DNA of 64,000 nucleotides from Streptomyces sp. TG1A-60 (GCF_037201975.1 NZ_CP147520.1:7688001-7752000), one strand, 5' to 3'. Shown: positions 46,519 to 55,671, numbered from the stretch's first letter. Numbers and translations are program-made. Notes: generated by a model from the letters alone, not told the origin.

Positions 46519-47703
46519 TCATCGGTGGGGCCGGCCGGCCTCTTCTCGGCCGAACCAGTCGAGACAGACCACGAGCGCGTCGTCGTCCGCCACGGTGGTG
46601 CCGCGGTGACCGGAGAGTTCTCGGAGCACCGCGCCGGGAACCTCGGCCGCGGGCAGCAGACTCGTGGCCGTCACGGCCCGGGCCAGCGCCCGTTCGCCGT
46701 ATGTCTCCCCGCTGGGCGTGGTGACGGAGTACACCCCGTCGCTGACGAAGACGAGCCGGTCACCCCGCTCCACGGCCAACTCCTGGGCCACGTAGTCCGT
46801 CTCCTCGAACATACCCAGCGGCAGTTGCGCCTCCAGGTCGACGTGGGTGACGGCCCTGTCGCGCATGAGCAGCATGCGCGGGGAGCCCGCGTCGACGACC
46901 TGAAGACGTCCGGTGGCCAGTTCCAGATCCAACAGCAGCACCGACAGATGGGCGGCTCCGCCGTACCGGGCGTGGACGGCCTGGTCGGCCAGGGCCGCTT
47001 GGTCCGCGATGGGGATGCCCGCCCGGCGGGCGTTGCGCAGCGCGTTGATCCCGAGGTTGGTCAGCAGGGATGCCTCGATGCCCTCGCCCATGCCGTTGGT
47101 GATGTACAGCTTCAGGTGGTCGGCGTCGGACGACCAGTCGAAGTTGTCGCCGAAGATCCCGTAGGCGGGCTCCAGTTGGCCGCCAAGCGCGTATTCGGGC
47201 CGGGTGGAGGAACGTCCCGGCAGCAGTTGCCACTGCATCTCCGCCGCCAGGGTGAGCCGGCTGGAGCGACGTGTCCGGACGTACAGATCGGTCTCCCGCT
47301 CCGCGCCGACCAGCTCGTGTCCCAGGACCTCGGCGAGCTCGGTCAGGCCGGCCAGGCCCTCGTCGGTGTGCGCGGTGGACGGCAGTGTGATGCGCAGCAC
47401 GCCGAGCCGGTCCCCGCGCACGGTGACCGGCAGATGTGCCCGCACCCGGCCGTCGCCGCGCTGCTCGACGTACGGCTCCTGCGACCCGAACGCCCGGCCG
47501 GCCGGGCCGTCGTGCACCGGCAGGGGCTGCGGTGGATTCGGACGGGTGGCCACGGGCTGCAGCGTGGTGAGCGAGTAGTCGGCCAGGTAGAGCTCGACGT
47601 CCCGCGCCGACCAGCCGTCGCTCAGCACGTCACGGAGCGCGTCCACCAGGCGGTGCGGAGCAGCGGAGCGAAGTGCTCGTGCGGCTGCCACGAATCTGTT
47701 CAC
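46519..47703 (-). CDS. GAF-SpoIIE phosphatase with altered metal-site motif
   Basis: About 394 residues. A GAF-like N-terminal domain (about 15-160) leads into a PP2C domain. The first metal motif reads GDNFDWSSD instead of GGDWYD. The second reads LYITNGMGEGIEA, where an Asn replaces the usual Asp of DxxGHG. VFVSDGVYSVT and DDDALVVCLDW are kept. I recall this Asn version as a Streptomyces subfamily, so it may still be active or be regulatory. The start is uncertain: GTG 47703 is my choice, but the frame runs to 47784. It lies 58 bases upstream of rsbR on the same strand and may join that operon. Confidence 0.85.
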   Translation of the reverse strand: MNRFVAAARALRSAAPHRLVDALRDVLSDGWSARDVELYLADYSLTTLQPVATRPNPPQPLPVHDGPAGRAFGSQEPYVEQRGDGRVRAHLPVTVRGDRLGVLRITLPSTAHTDEGLAGLTELAEVLGHELVGAERETDLYVRTRRSSRLTLAAEMQWQLLPGRSSTRPEYALGGQLEPAYGIFGDNFDWSSDADHLKLYITNGMGEGIEASLLTNLGINALRNARRAGIPIADQAALADQAVHARYGGAAHLSVLLLDLELATGRLQVVDAGSPRMLLMRDRAVTHVDLEAQLPLGMFEETDYVAQELAVERGDRLVFVSDGVYSVTTPSGETYGERALARAVTATSLLPAAEVPGAVLRELSGHRGTTVADDDALVVCLDWFGREEAGRPHR

Positions 47704-47858
47704 GATGTCGGATACGCCATTCTTTCCACAGGGACGGCACGGCTCCTGCCCTGCCGAGGACGCCGCGCGCCGGGACTTGTGCACCTGTATCTGGCGGTAT
47801 GTGCAGTTCGTCCGGCCTGACGGGCTGACAGTGTTCGAGAAGCCTGCAAGAGTGGGGG

Positions 47859-48335
47859 GTGACTTCCTCCGCCTCGCAGCCGCGGCCGGACGAGGTGGCG
47901 CGTATGGCCTCCCAGACGGCCGAGCTGTTGGAGGTCCTGTGGGGGCGCGCCTCGACGGCGCCGGTGTCCGCCTCCCAGCTCCGTGTGCTGTTCATCCTGG
48001 AGCACAACGACGGCATCAATCTGCGCATGCTCGCCGACGCACTCGGCTCCACGCCGCCCTCCACCAGCCGGCTGTGCGACCGCCTGGAGGCCGTGGGCTT
48101 CGTCGAGCGCCGGACGGGCGCGGCCAGCAGGCGCGAGGTGTGTCTGCGGCTCAGCCGGCGCGGACGGTCCTTCCTGGCGGACCTGCGTGCCCGCCGTGAG
48201 CACGCCCTGCAGTCCGTACTGGAGCAGATGCCGACCGTGAAGCGGACCGCGCTGCTGGAGGGGCTGGAGGCGTTCTGTGCCACCGCGGCGGTACAGATCC
48301 ACGAGGGCGGCGCCACCGACGCTCGGAGCGCCTGA
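47859..48335 (+). CDS. MarR-family regulator (right of stress operon)
   Basis: 158 residues. Winged helix-turn-helix: SASQLRVLFILEHNDGINLR, MLADALGSTPPSTSRLCDRL and the wing SRREVCLRLSRRGRS. Divergent from the GAF-SpoIIE gene at 46519 across about 155 bases, so it may control that phosphatase and the operon behind it. It resembles the MarR protein at 41457. GTG start preceded by a G-rich stretch. Confidence 0.88.
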   Translation: MTSSASQPRPDEVARMASQTAELLEVLWGRASTAPVSASQLRVLFILEHNDGINLRMLADALGSTPPSTSRLCDRLEAVGFVERRTGAASRREVCLRLSRRGRSFLADLRARREHALQSVLEQMPTVKRTALLEGLEAFCATAAVQIHEGGATDARSA

Positions 48336-48517
48336 CCGCCGCCGACCCGGTTCCGGTCCGACAGCCTCATCCCAACCCTTCCCACGCGCTTGGCCCAGGC
48401 TCACTCTGTTGCCTCCCGGCCATAGTTGTCAAACGACAAGTAACGGCCACGGGTAGGCCCGGCACACCGACGGACCAGACCAAGCGGCATGGTCCGTCGG
48501 CGCGCTTGCGGACGGGC

Positions 48518-48922
48518 TCATTCCTGCGCCGGAGGCTCCTCCGGATGCCGGGCGACCTGCCCCGAATCCACGGCGGCCAGCGCCTCGTCGACGCTGTCCA
48601 CCGTGGCCACGGTGAGGCTGACACCGGTGAGATCGAGGATTCGCCGCACCGCCGGCGCCGGGGAGATGATGTAGACACCGCCGGGGATCAGCCGCACCTC
48701 CTGGTACGTCCGCAGGATGATGTTCATCCCGGACGAGTCCATGAAGGGGACGGCCGACACGTCCAGCAGGAAGTGCCGTCGGCCGTGGCGCAGTTGGTTC
48801 GCCAGGTGATGTTGCAGCTCGGTCGCCGTGTCGATGTCCAGTTCCCCCTCGATCGTCAGCAGCACGGCGTCCTCACGAGGAAGTTCGACCTTGATCGACA
48901 GAGGATTCTGGGCGAGGGACAC
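48518..48922 (-). CDS. Anti-sigma factor antagonist (STAS, RsbV-like)
   Basis: 134 residues. STAS motif: LLTIEGELDIDTATELQHHL, then LLDVSAVPFMDSSGMNIILR with the Ser that an anti-sigma kinase would phosphorylate. When dephosphorylated by a SpoIIE phosphatase it binds the anti-sigma factor and frees the sigma factor. GTG 48922 has GGAGG five bases ahead, so the longer frame to 49027 is rejected. It lies just downstream of, and on the same strand as, a SigB-type sigma gene, about 120 bases away. Confidence 0.9.
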   Translation of the reverse strand: MSLAQNPLSIKVELPREDAVLLTIEGELDIDTATELQHHLANQLRHGRRHFLLDVSAVPFMDSSGMNIILRTYQEVRLIPGGVYIISPAPAVRRILDLTGVSLTVATVDSVDEALAAVDSGQVARHPEEPPAQE

Positions 48923-49039
48923 AACAGCCTCCACAGGCGCTACCGATCGGGACGGGTGCCCCGATCCACGGATTCGACGCATCGTCCGGCGATGCGCCGT
49001 GCGCATACCCGCGAATCGTCCGGACACACAGCGCCGATA

Positions 49040-49915
49040 TCACGCGACTCCGGGTTCCAGGAGTCCCGCACGCAGCCGCTTGATGATGCGGCTGATCAGC
49101 CGCGACACATGCATCTGGGACACCCCGAGCTGCCCGGCGATCTGCGACTGGGTCAGTTCCTCCACGAACCGCAGATGGAGGATCCGGCGCTCACGGTCGT
49201 CGAGTTCGGCGATCAGCGGCGCCAACGAGTGGAAGTCCTCGACGAGTTCCAGCGACGGGTCCTCCTCGCCGATGAGGTCGCCCAGTACGGCGTCACCGTC
49301 CTCGCCGCCGACGGAGGTGAGCGCCGCGTCGAGCGAGGAGGTGTTGTAGCCGTTGGACGCCTTGCGCGCCTCGATGACCTCCGCCTCCGACAGGGACATC
49401 AACTCGGACAGTTCACGCGTCGTCGGCATACGTCCCAGCCGGGACTGCAGCTCGTCCGTCGCGCGGGCCAGCTCCACCCGCGCCTCCTGCAACCGTCGGG
49501 GCACATGCACCGCCCAGCTCGTGTCCCGGAAGAACCGCTTGATCTCGCCGATGATGTAGGGCACGGCGAACGTGGTGAACTCCACCTCGCGGGACAGCTC
49601 GAACCGGTCGATGGCCTTGATCAGCCCGATGGTCCCGACCTGGACGATGTCCTCCAGGGAGTCCTCACGGCCACGGAAACGCGAGGCCGCGTACCGCACG
49701 AGCGACAGATTCATCTCGATGAGCGTGTTCCGTACGTACTGGTAGGCGTGAGTGCCCTCGTCCAGCATGGCCAGCCGGTCGAAGAACTGCCGCGACATCT
49801 CACGCGCGTCTTTCGGCCTGACCTGCGACGGGTCCTCGATCCGAGGCAGGCCCGACTCGTCCGTCATGACCGTCCCTCGTGCCGTGGCCGTGGTCCGTGC
49901 TGTCACGGCTGCCAT
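49040..49915 (-). CDS. RNA polymerase sigma factor, SigB/SigF family
   Basis: 291 residues. Region 2 contains LVRYAASRFRGREDSLEDIV and QVGTIGLIKAIDRFELSREV, ending FTTFAVPYIIGEIKRFFRD. Region 3 begins VHVPRRLQEARVELARAT, and region 4 has the helix-turn-helix LTQSQIAGQLGVSQMHVSRL. This is the stress and sporulation sigma class controlled by partner-switching anti-sigmas, consistent with the neighbours. ATG 49915 has AGGGG ahead; 49867 is an alternative. The downstream STAS gene may be co-transcribed. Confidence 0.94.
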   Translation of the reverse strand: MAAVTARTTATARGTVMTDESGLPRIEDPSQVRPKDAREMSRQFFDRLAMLDEGTHAYQYVRNTLIEMNLSLVRYAASRFRGREDSLEDIVQVGTIGLIKAIDRFELSREVEFTTFAVPYIIGEIKRFFRDTSWAVHVPRRLQEARVELARATDELQSRLGRMPTTRELSELMSLSEAEVIEARKASNGYNTSSLDAALTSVGGEDGDAVLGDLIGEEDPSLELVEDFHSLAPLIAELDDRERRILHLRFVEELTQSQIAGQLGVSQMHVSRLISRIIKRLRAGLLEPGVA

Positions 49916-50251
49916 GCTGTCCACCCCTCTCGCCCGATGCCTTGCTGCCATCCCACGCTTGCCCCGGTACTCGCGACTCAGTCCAACTCCGCCGCGAAAG
50001 AAAGGGTGTCGCTCACCACTCTGGCCTGAAGTCGCCGTCGGCCCTCGCGGGCGGGGATCGCCGCGGCTGGCGATGCGTCACCACGAATGCGCGCCCCCAT
50101 TGTTTGCCCACCGGATCGAGGGGCAAGCGGAGTTCCACGCCTCCGATCGGAGGCACGCCGACGGAAACGGTGAACCGTGCACGGGCCTTGGTCGCCCGCC
50201 CACCGTTGTCCGCCGCGAGTCCCTGAAAGCGTCGTTCAGGAGCGATAACCC
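49916..50251. promoter_or_regulatory. 336-base divergent region between two sigma-factor genes
   Basis: No gene is seen. It must carry both promoters of two SigB-class sigma genes. I found no unambiguous SigB-type promoter (GTTT plus GGGTA at the right spacing) by eye. AGGAGCG near 50234 is the ribosome site of the rightward gene. Confidence 0.4.
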
Positions 50252-51091
50252 ATGCTGGTCAATGTGTCCGCAAACGGCCCCGGCACGTCCGCTCGTCCCG
50301 CCGCCCCGGACCGGAGGGCGCACGACGACGCACCCGACACCGCCGCCGCCTTCGCCCGCCTCGCGGAGATGGACGAAGGACCCGAGCGCGACCTCGTACG
50401 AGACGAACTCGTCCGAGCCTGGCTGCCCATGGCGCACCGCATCGCCGGCCGCTTCCGCAACCGCGGCGAGTCGGCGGAGGACCTGCGCCAGGTCGCCGCG
50501 ATGGGTCTGGTCAAGGCGGTGGACCGCTATGAGCCCGAACGGGGGGCGTTCGAGAGCTACGCCGTGCCCACCATCACCGGAGAGATCAAGCGGCACTTCC
50601 GCGACCGCATGTGGACACTCCGCGTCCCCCGCCGCGTCCAGGACCTCCGCAACAAGGTGCGCGTGGCGCGTCGCGAGATCAGCCAGACCTCCGGCGGCGG
50701 CGCCGAGCCCTCGATCGCCGAGATCGCCGCCCACACCGGGCTCACGGAGGAGGAGGTCAACGCGGGGATGGAGGCGCTCGACAGCTTCAGCGCCCTGTCC
50801 CTGGACGCCGAGATGTCCTCCGGCGACGACGGCTACAGCCTCGCCGACACCCTCGGCGCACCCGACACCGCGTACGACATCGTCGTGGACCGCGAGTCGG
50901 TCAAGGAAGGGCTGCGCCGGCTGCCCGAACGCGAGCGCGCCATCCTCTACATGCGCTTCTTCGAGGACATGACGCAGAACCGCATCGCCGACCGCCTCGG
51001 TATCTCCCAGATGCACGTCTCCCGCCTCATCAGCCGCAGTTGCGCCCGCGTCCGTGAGGAGGCCCTCGGCCGGACCACCCTCTCTTCCTGA
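50252..51091 (+). CDS. RNA polymerase sigma factor, SigB/SigF/SigG family
   Basis: 279 residues. Region 2 has RDELVRAWLPMAHRIAGRFR, then EDLRQVAAMGLVKAVDRYEP and FESYAVPTITGEIKRHFRD. Region 3 follows (LRVPRRVQDLRNKVRVARRE), and region 4 has MTQNRIADRLGISQMHVSRL. It is a paralogue of the sigma factor on the other side of the divergent region but clearly different in the N-terminus and region 3. The downstream DUF5133 and HATPase genes run the same way and could be its target or its control. Confidence 0.94.
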   Translation: MLVNVSANGPGTSARPAAPDRRAHDDAPDTAAAFARLAEMDEGPERDLVRDELVRAWLPMAHRIAGRFRNRGESAEDLRQVAAMGLVKAVDRYEPERGAFESYAVPTITGEIKRHFRDRMWTLRVPRRVQDLRNKVRVARREISQTSGGGAEPSIAEIAAHTGLTEEEVNAGMEALDSFSALSLDAEMSSGDDGYSLADTLGAPDTAYDIVVDRESVKEGLRRLPERERAILYMRFFEDMTQNRIADRLGISQMHVSRLISRSCARVREEALGRTTLSS

Positions 51092-51137
51092 CCCCTCCGC
51101 CGCACCTCGCGGTCCCGATCACGAAGGAGCGACACAG

Positions 51138-51440
51138 ATGCTGACGCCCCACCCCGCGACCCTGCGCAGGCTCATCGATGAGTACGAGTCACTCGTGGCC
51201 CACGAGGGCGAGCGGAGCGACCCCCAGAGCGCTCGCCGCACGCAGGACCTGGCGTACACGTTGTGCGTGTCCACGGGCACCCGCGACGTCCGCCGGGCGC
51301 TGGACGCTGCACGCAGGCAGCTCGCCGCAGCGCAGGCGACCGCGACGGCCGAGCTGTGCGGGCACCGGGTGGGACGTCCCGGAGAACTCGACAGCCATGG
51401 TCCGGGCGCGAGCGGGTATGCGGCGACTCATGAACACTGA
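51138..51440 (+). CDS. DUF5133 protein
   Basis: 100 residues starting MLTPHPATLRRLIDEYESLV, the conserved opening of the Streptomyces DUF5133 family, followed by an Arg/Ala-rich helical part (RRALDAARRQLAAAQATATA). Function unknown; the family is often encoded close to anti-sigma HATPases and stress sigma factors, as here. ATG 51138 has GAAGGAGC ahead. It follows the sigma gene by 46 bases and probably shares its transcript. Confidence 0.8.
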   Translation: MLTPHPATLRRLIDEYESLVAHEGERSDPQSARRTQDLAYTLCVSTGTRDVRRALDAARRQLAAAQATATAELCGHRVGRPGELDSHGPGASGYAATHEH

Positions 51441-51479
51441 TGAGCCCAGCCGTCCTGAATCGCCGACCCCGCGCACACG

Positions 51480-51947
51480 ATGACATCGATGGAACGCCAC
51501 CCGATCCGAAACCGCGGCACCGTCTCCGTGGAGATCTCGCCCGCCCGGGCGGACCGGCCGCCTGTCACGATCACCACCGCCGCGGCGGCCCGCCGCTACG
51601 TACGGTCGGTCGTGGGGGAGCGGTGGCGTTCCCCGGGCGGACCGCCGACCGAGGAATCGATGATCGACCTCATCCTCGTCGTCTCCGAACTGGTCACGAA
51701 CGCCGTCCGGCACGGCGGCGGGATCGCCGGTTTCGACGTCACCCTCACCCCTGAAGGCGTGTGGCTGAGGGTACGGGACTACAGCACCGCCGTGCCCGTG
51801 GGCATCCACGGGCACGGCGCGCTGCCCCGCGCCCACGAGGGCAGCGGATACGGCTGGCCCCTGATCAACCGGCTGTCCACCGAGATCGCCGTCGAACGCT
51901 GCGCGGCCGGCGGCAAGACCATCAGCGTGCTGGTACCACTGACCTGA
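51480..51947 (+). CDS. HATPase anti-sigma-like protein (RsbW type)
   Basis: 155 residues with the N-terminal GHKL ATPase of anti-sigma kinases. The N-box is LILVVSELVTNAVRHGGGIA, the G1 region is weak (VRDYSTAVPVGIHG), and GYGWPLINRLSTEIAVE forms the G2 helix. Such proteins either bind a sigma factor and phosphorylate a STAS antagonist, or act with PP2C enzymes. Downstream of the sigma and DUF5133 genes on the same strand, so a cognate pair is plausible. GHKL residues differ from the classic pattern, so activity is uncertain. Confidence 0.85.
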   Translation: MTSMERHPIRNRGTVSVEISPARADRPPVTITTAAAARRYVRSVVGERWRSPGGPPTEESMIDLILVVSELVTNAVRHGGGIAGFDVTLTPEGVWLRVRDYSTAVPVGIHGHGALPRAHEGSGYGWPLINRLSTEIAVERCAAGGKTISVLVPLT

Positions 51948-51951
51948 CACC

Positions 51952-52386
51952 TCACCAGGGCAGGAAGACGTGGATGTCCTTGCCCTGGTCGTGCATCACG
52001 ACGCTCACCTCGTCGCACAGCGTGTGGATCAGGTACCAGCCGATACCCCCGCCCCCCTTGTTGGGGCTGAAGGGGCGCGGCGCGGGCGAGGTGGTGCTCG
52101 TGTCCCCCAGCGTCACATGCACTCCGTCGAGGGTGCGGCGCATCGTCAGTTCGAAGCGCCCCGGAGCGTACTGCACCGCGTTGGCGGCCAGCTCGGTCAC
52201 CACCAGCAGAATGTCGTCCCAGTGCTCGGCGGCCCCCGGCGAGGACGTGCGCGCGAGCATGCTCAGGAAGCCCTCGGCGGCCGTACGGGCGCTCGTCACG
52301 TCGCCGAGCTCTCCGTCGAAGGCGGCGTGAATGTCGTAAATCTTCTCGGAAGGCAGTGTCTCGTCCCTACGCGGCTCTGTTGCCAT
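51952..52386 (-). CDS. HATPase anti-sigma-like protein
   Basis: 144 residues. The N-box is ILLVVTELAANAVQYAPGRF, then a loop LGDTSTTSPAPRPFSPNKGG and GGIGWYLIHTLCDEVSVV. Same family as the gene at 51480, with which it is convergent (four bases between stops), but only moderately similar. ATG 52386 with GGAAAG ahead fits the family start; the longer frame to 52557 adds an unrelated leader. Probably partners the SpoIIE phosphatase upstream on the same strand. Confidence 0.85.
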   Translation of the reverse strand: MATEPRRDETLPSEKIYDIHAAFDGELGDVTSARTAAEGFLSMLARTSSPGAAEHWDDILLVVTELAANAVQYAPGRFELTMRRTLDGVHVTLGDTSTTSPAPRPFSPNKGGGGIGWYLIHTLCDEVSVVMHDQGKDIHVFLPW

Positions 52387-52531
52387 CTCGTCTTTCCCAG
52401 CTCGGCTGTTCGAGGCGGACGCGATGTCGCGTTCCCCTACCACGCCCGTGTTTCCCGAGCACAGACCGGCTACGCGTGTGAAAGCGTAGGGATGTGTGGG
52501 ACCTTGGCGAAAAGAGTGGCCCCCGGCCGCT

Positions 52532-54262
52532 CTAGAGCCCCTCACCCCGCTCACCAACCTCGGTCGGCGTCCGGATGACCAGGAGGGCCACGTCGTCGTC
52601 GTTGTCGACGGGACGGACGCGCTCCAGGAGCAGGTCGCAGAACGCGTGCAGGGGACGGTGGGCGAGCGCCGCCGCGTGCTGGCGCAACCGGGCCATCCCC
52701 CGGTCGAGCGTGTGGCCCGGGGACTCGATCAGGCCGTCCGTGTACAGCACGAGAGTGGACAGCGGCGGGAGCGGGGTGAGCGTGTCCGTACGCGCCCGGA
52801 TCAGACCGGTGCCGAGCAGGTGGTCGTGCTCCTCGTCCAGGAAGCGGGACCGCCCGTCGTGCGTGATCAGCAGTGGTGGCGGATGCCCGGCGTTGGTCCA
52901 CCGCAGTGCCCATCCGTCGTCACCCTGCTCGACCCGGCCGAAGATCACGGTCGCCATGGACGCCTCGGTCACGTGCACCACGGCCTGGTCCAGCCGCTCC
53001 ACGATCGCGCTCGGCGGCTCCTCCAGCGCCCAGGCGTAGGCACGGAGCATGTTGCGGACCTGCGCCATGCCGGCCGCCGCGTCGATGTTGTGCCCGACGA
53101 CATCACCGATGGCGACCGCCGTGGCCCCGTCCGACAGAACGAACGCGTCGTACCAGTCGCCGCCGACCTGCGCGGACTGTGACGCCGACACATAACGCGC
53201 GGCCATCCGCAGCCCCGGCACCTCCGGCAGTTGCGGCAGCAGATGGCGCTGCATGGTCTCCGCGATGTGCCGCTGGCGCTGGTACAGCCGTGCGTTCTCC
53301 AGGGCAAGCCCGGCCCGGCGCGCGATGTCCTCCAGCAGGGAGAGCTCGGCGTCCGCGAAGGCCCCCGGCCGGTCGCTGAGGCCCAGTGTGAGGGCCCCCA
53401 GTACCGCGCGCGGCCCCCGGATGGGCGCGATCGCCGCAGAGCGCAGACCCGTCACCTGGAACAGCTTCTGCTGCGCGACCGTGATGCCCGAATCCGGCGG
53501 ACCCTGGTACGTCTCCGGCCCGGCGAGCGCCGACGCGGCCCCGCGCAGCGCCCGGGACAGTGGCATCAACGACTCCTCGTGCACCGGCGGCAGCGGACCC
53601 TCCAGTTCCTCGCAGCGCACCACGACCCCGTTGTGATGGGTCGCCACCGTGGTGCGCCAGACGTCGTCGCTCTCGGTGATCAGGTCCACGACCGCCCAGT
53701 CCGCCAGCCGCGGCACCACCAGCCGCACCAAACGCGCGACCGCCTCCTCGGCGTCCAGCGTGGAGGTCAGCCGGGTCGTCGTCTCGGCGAGCAACGCCAG
53801 CCGGTCGAGCTGCGACAGCCCCGGAGGCTCGGGGGCCGGGGAGGCACCGGCCGCCGGGCCGGACTCGTAGAAAAGAACCGCGGCGCCCGTCACGTCCTCG
53901 TCGAGACGGCACGGTGTGACCAGCCAGGACACCGGCAGCAGCGTGTCGTCGCCGCGCCGGAACCACTCGCGGTCCCCGGCGCCCGTACGACCGCTCAGGA
54001 ACGCGTGCATCATCGCGCACGCCGCCCGGGGCATCGTCTGCCCGAGAGGGTCGCGGTGCAGCAGTTCGTGCGCGTCCCGGCCGGCCAGTTCGCCGGCCGG
54101 GACACCGAGCAGGGCCTCCGCCCGGGCGTTCACCGTGACGATGCAGCCGTGGTCGTCCACGACGTACATGCCGGCGTGCACGAGGTCGGGCAGCTCGTCC
54201 GGAGACCCCACAGCCGGGCGGGACGGCTGCCGGTCGGTGTGATCCGGACTCCACGCGCTCAT
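52532..54262 (-). CDS. PAS-GAF-SpoIIE phosphatase
   Basis: 576 residues. The PAS domain is at about 25-135 (VHAGMYVVDDHGCIVTVNAR), GAF at about 165-330 and PP2C at about 350-570. The phosphatase motifs are GGDWYDAF, IGDVVGHNIDAAAG, VLYTDGLIE and DDDVALLVI. The second has Asn where GHG is usual, a mild change seen in some relatives. The multi-sensor N-terminus suggests it couples light, redox or small-ligand signals to partner switching. Start ATG 54262 is at the family boundary. Confidence 0.92.
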   Translation of the reverse strand: MSAWSPDHTDRQPSRPAVGSPDELPDLVHAGMYVVDDHGCIVTVNARAEALLGVPAGELAGRDAHELLHRDPLGQTMPRAACAMMHAFLSGRTGAGDREWFRRGDDTLLPVSWLVTPCRLDEDVTGAAVLFYESGPAAGASPAPEPPGLSQLDRLALLAETTTRLTSTLDAEEAVARLVRLVVPRLADWAVVDLITESDDVWRTTVATHHNGVVVRCEELEGPLPPVHEESLMPLSRALRGAASALAGPETYQGPPDSGITVAQQKLFQVTGLRSAAIAPIRGPRAVLGALTLGLSDRPGAFADAELSLLEDIARRAGLALENARLYQRQRHIAETMQRHLLPQLPEVPGLRMAARYVSASQSAQVGGDWYDAFVLSDGATAVAIGDVVGHNIDAAAGMAQVRNMLRAYAWALEEPPSAIVERLDQAVVHVTEASMATVIFGRVEQGDDGWALRWTNAGHPPPLLITHDGRSRFLDEEHDHLLGTGLIRARTDTLTPLPPLSTLVLYTDGLIESPGHTLDRGMARLRQHAAALAHRPLHAFCDLLLERVRPVDNDDDVALLVIRTPTEVGERGEGL

Positions 54263-54476
54263 GTTCGGATTCCTCCGGCTCCGATCTCGGACGGGACTGT
54301 CGCACACAGGCGGTCGGGTCCGCCGCACGTGTCCACGCATTACCCCCTCATCGGCGACCTACGCGCGCGAGATCCTCGACCCCGGGTCGGTGCCTGACGC
54401 ATTCCATGGCGGCGCGTGCCGCATGTCCATGCCTGACGCGTGCCTCCCGCGAACGCCACGCCCCCTGGCTGGCACC

Positions 54477-54628
54477 CGTGCCCGTCGTACGCGCGCGCCG
54501 ACGGTCTCATGCCTGCGTGTGCCGTACGCAGGTGGTGACCACCTCGCGCAGGCGTGCCCGTCGTACGCGCGCGCCGACGGTCTCATGCCTGCGTGTGCCG
54601 TACGCAGGTGGTGACCACCTCGCGCAGG
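54477..54628. repeat. 76-bp perfect tandem duplication
   Basis: The unit at 54477-54552 is repeated exactly at 54553-54628, with a period of 76 (for example CCCGTCGTACGCGCGCGCCG at 54481 and again at 54557). The right copy contains the stop codon and last codons of the ybdK-like gene (reading leftward), so the left copy is a duplicate of that gene end. A GGTGGTGACCACC palindrome is in each copy. Confidence 0.85.
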
Positions 54629-55671
54629 CTCCCCGTCCGCTCCATCACCTCACGCTGCACCCGGGCCCCGTTGCCGCGCCCCGTCAGCTCGGCGACGGCC
54701 GCTCGGGCCCGGTCGGCGTCACCGTTGTCGACGAGGGCCTGCTCGACATGGTCGAGCAGCGCGTGGATCACCTCCAGGGCGGGCCGGGGCCGCATCGTCG
54801 AGGGGTCCAGGAGGTTCTCCGACATTCCGGAGCGGGCGGCACGCCACGTCGCAAGCCGCAGCAGTCCCGCGCTGTGTCCCAGTGGCTCCTGGCCGGCCCG
54901 CCACTCGCGGGCCGCGGTGTCGACGAGCCCTCGGGCGAGGGACGCGACGAGGACCGCGGTGTCGGGGTGCAGACAGACGTCGGCGACCCGGATCTCGACG
55001 GTCGGATACCGCTGGGAGAGCCGCGCGTCGAAGTAGATCATGCCCTCGTCACGTACCACCCCCGTGTCGATCATGCCCGCCACGCACCGGTGGTACCGCT
55101 CCGCCGAGCCGAAGATGTCCGCCGGGCCGGCCATCGGCCACATGTCCCATACCTGGCTGCGGTAGCTGGCGTACCGGCTGTCCCGGCCCTGCCAGAAGGG
55201 CGAGTTCGCGCTCAGGGCCGTCAGCACGGACAGCCACGGCCGCATCCGGTCCAGGACGGCGACACCCTCGTCCTCGGACTCGACGGAAACGTGCACATGA
55301 CAGCCGCAGACGAGCTGTACCTGCGTGGGCAGCCCGAACTCCCGCGCCATCCACAGATACCTGCTGTTCATGGTGATCGTCGGGCTCACGGGCAACGGCG
55401 ACGTGGCCAGCGCCACGACCGCGGTGCCGAGCCCCTCGGCATGGCGCGCCGCGTCCTTGCGGCAGCGGATGATCTCGGCCCCCAGGTCCGCCATGTCCGA
55501 CTGGGGGTGCGTGGCGAACTCCACCTGCTCGTCGTGGAGCTCCTTCTCGAACACGTCCTGCCCCGTGCCCTCCTGTGCGGCGCGCGCGAGCACCGCCGCG
55601 GCCCGCGCCTGGGGTTCGCCGGTCTCGGGATCGACCAGGAGGAGTTCCTCTTCCACTCCGACGGTACGCAC
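54583..55671 (-). CDS. Carboxylate-amine ligase, YbdK/GCS2 family
   Basis: 362 residues of the glutamate-cysteine-ligase-2 fold. The N-terminus is RTVGVEEELLLVDPETGEPQ, the catalytic core includes FEKELHDEQVEFATHP, then CGCHVHVSVES and RYPTVEIRVADVCLHPDTAV. Enzymes of this family join glutamate to an amine or cysteine with ATP. In actinobacteria the natural product is not glutathione, so the substrate is open. GTG 55671 starts at the family boundary. The stop at 54583 lies inside a 76-bp duplication. Confidence 0.9.
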   Translation of the reverse strand: MRTVGVEEELLLVDPETGEPQARAAAVLARAAQEGTGQDVFEKELHDEQVEFATHPQSDMADLGAEIIRCRKDAARHAEGLGTAVVALATSPLPVSPTITMNSRYLWMAREFGLPTQVQLVCGCHVHVSVESEDEGVAVLDRMRPWLSVLTALSANSPFWQGRDSRYASYRSQVWDMWPMAGPADIFGSAERYHRCVAGMIDTGVVRDEGMIYFDARLSQRYPTVEIRVADVCLHPDTAVLVASLARGLVDTAAREWRAGQEPLGHSAGLLRLATWRAARSGMSENLLDPSTMRPRPALEVIHALLDHVEQALVDNGDADRARAAVAELTGRGNGARVQREVMERTGSLREVVTTCVRHTQA

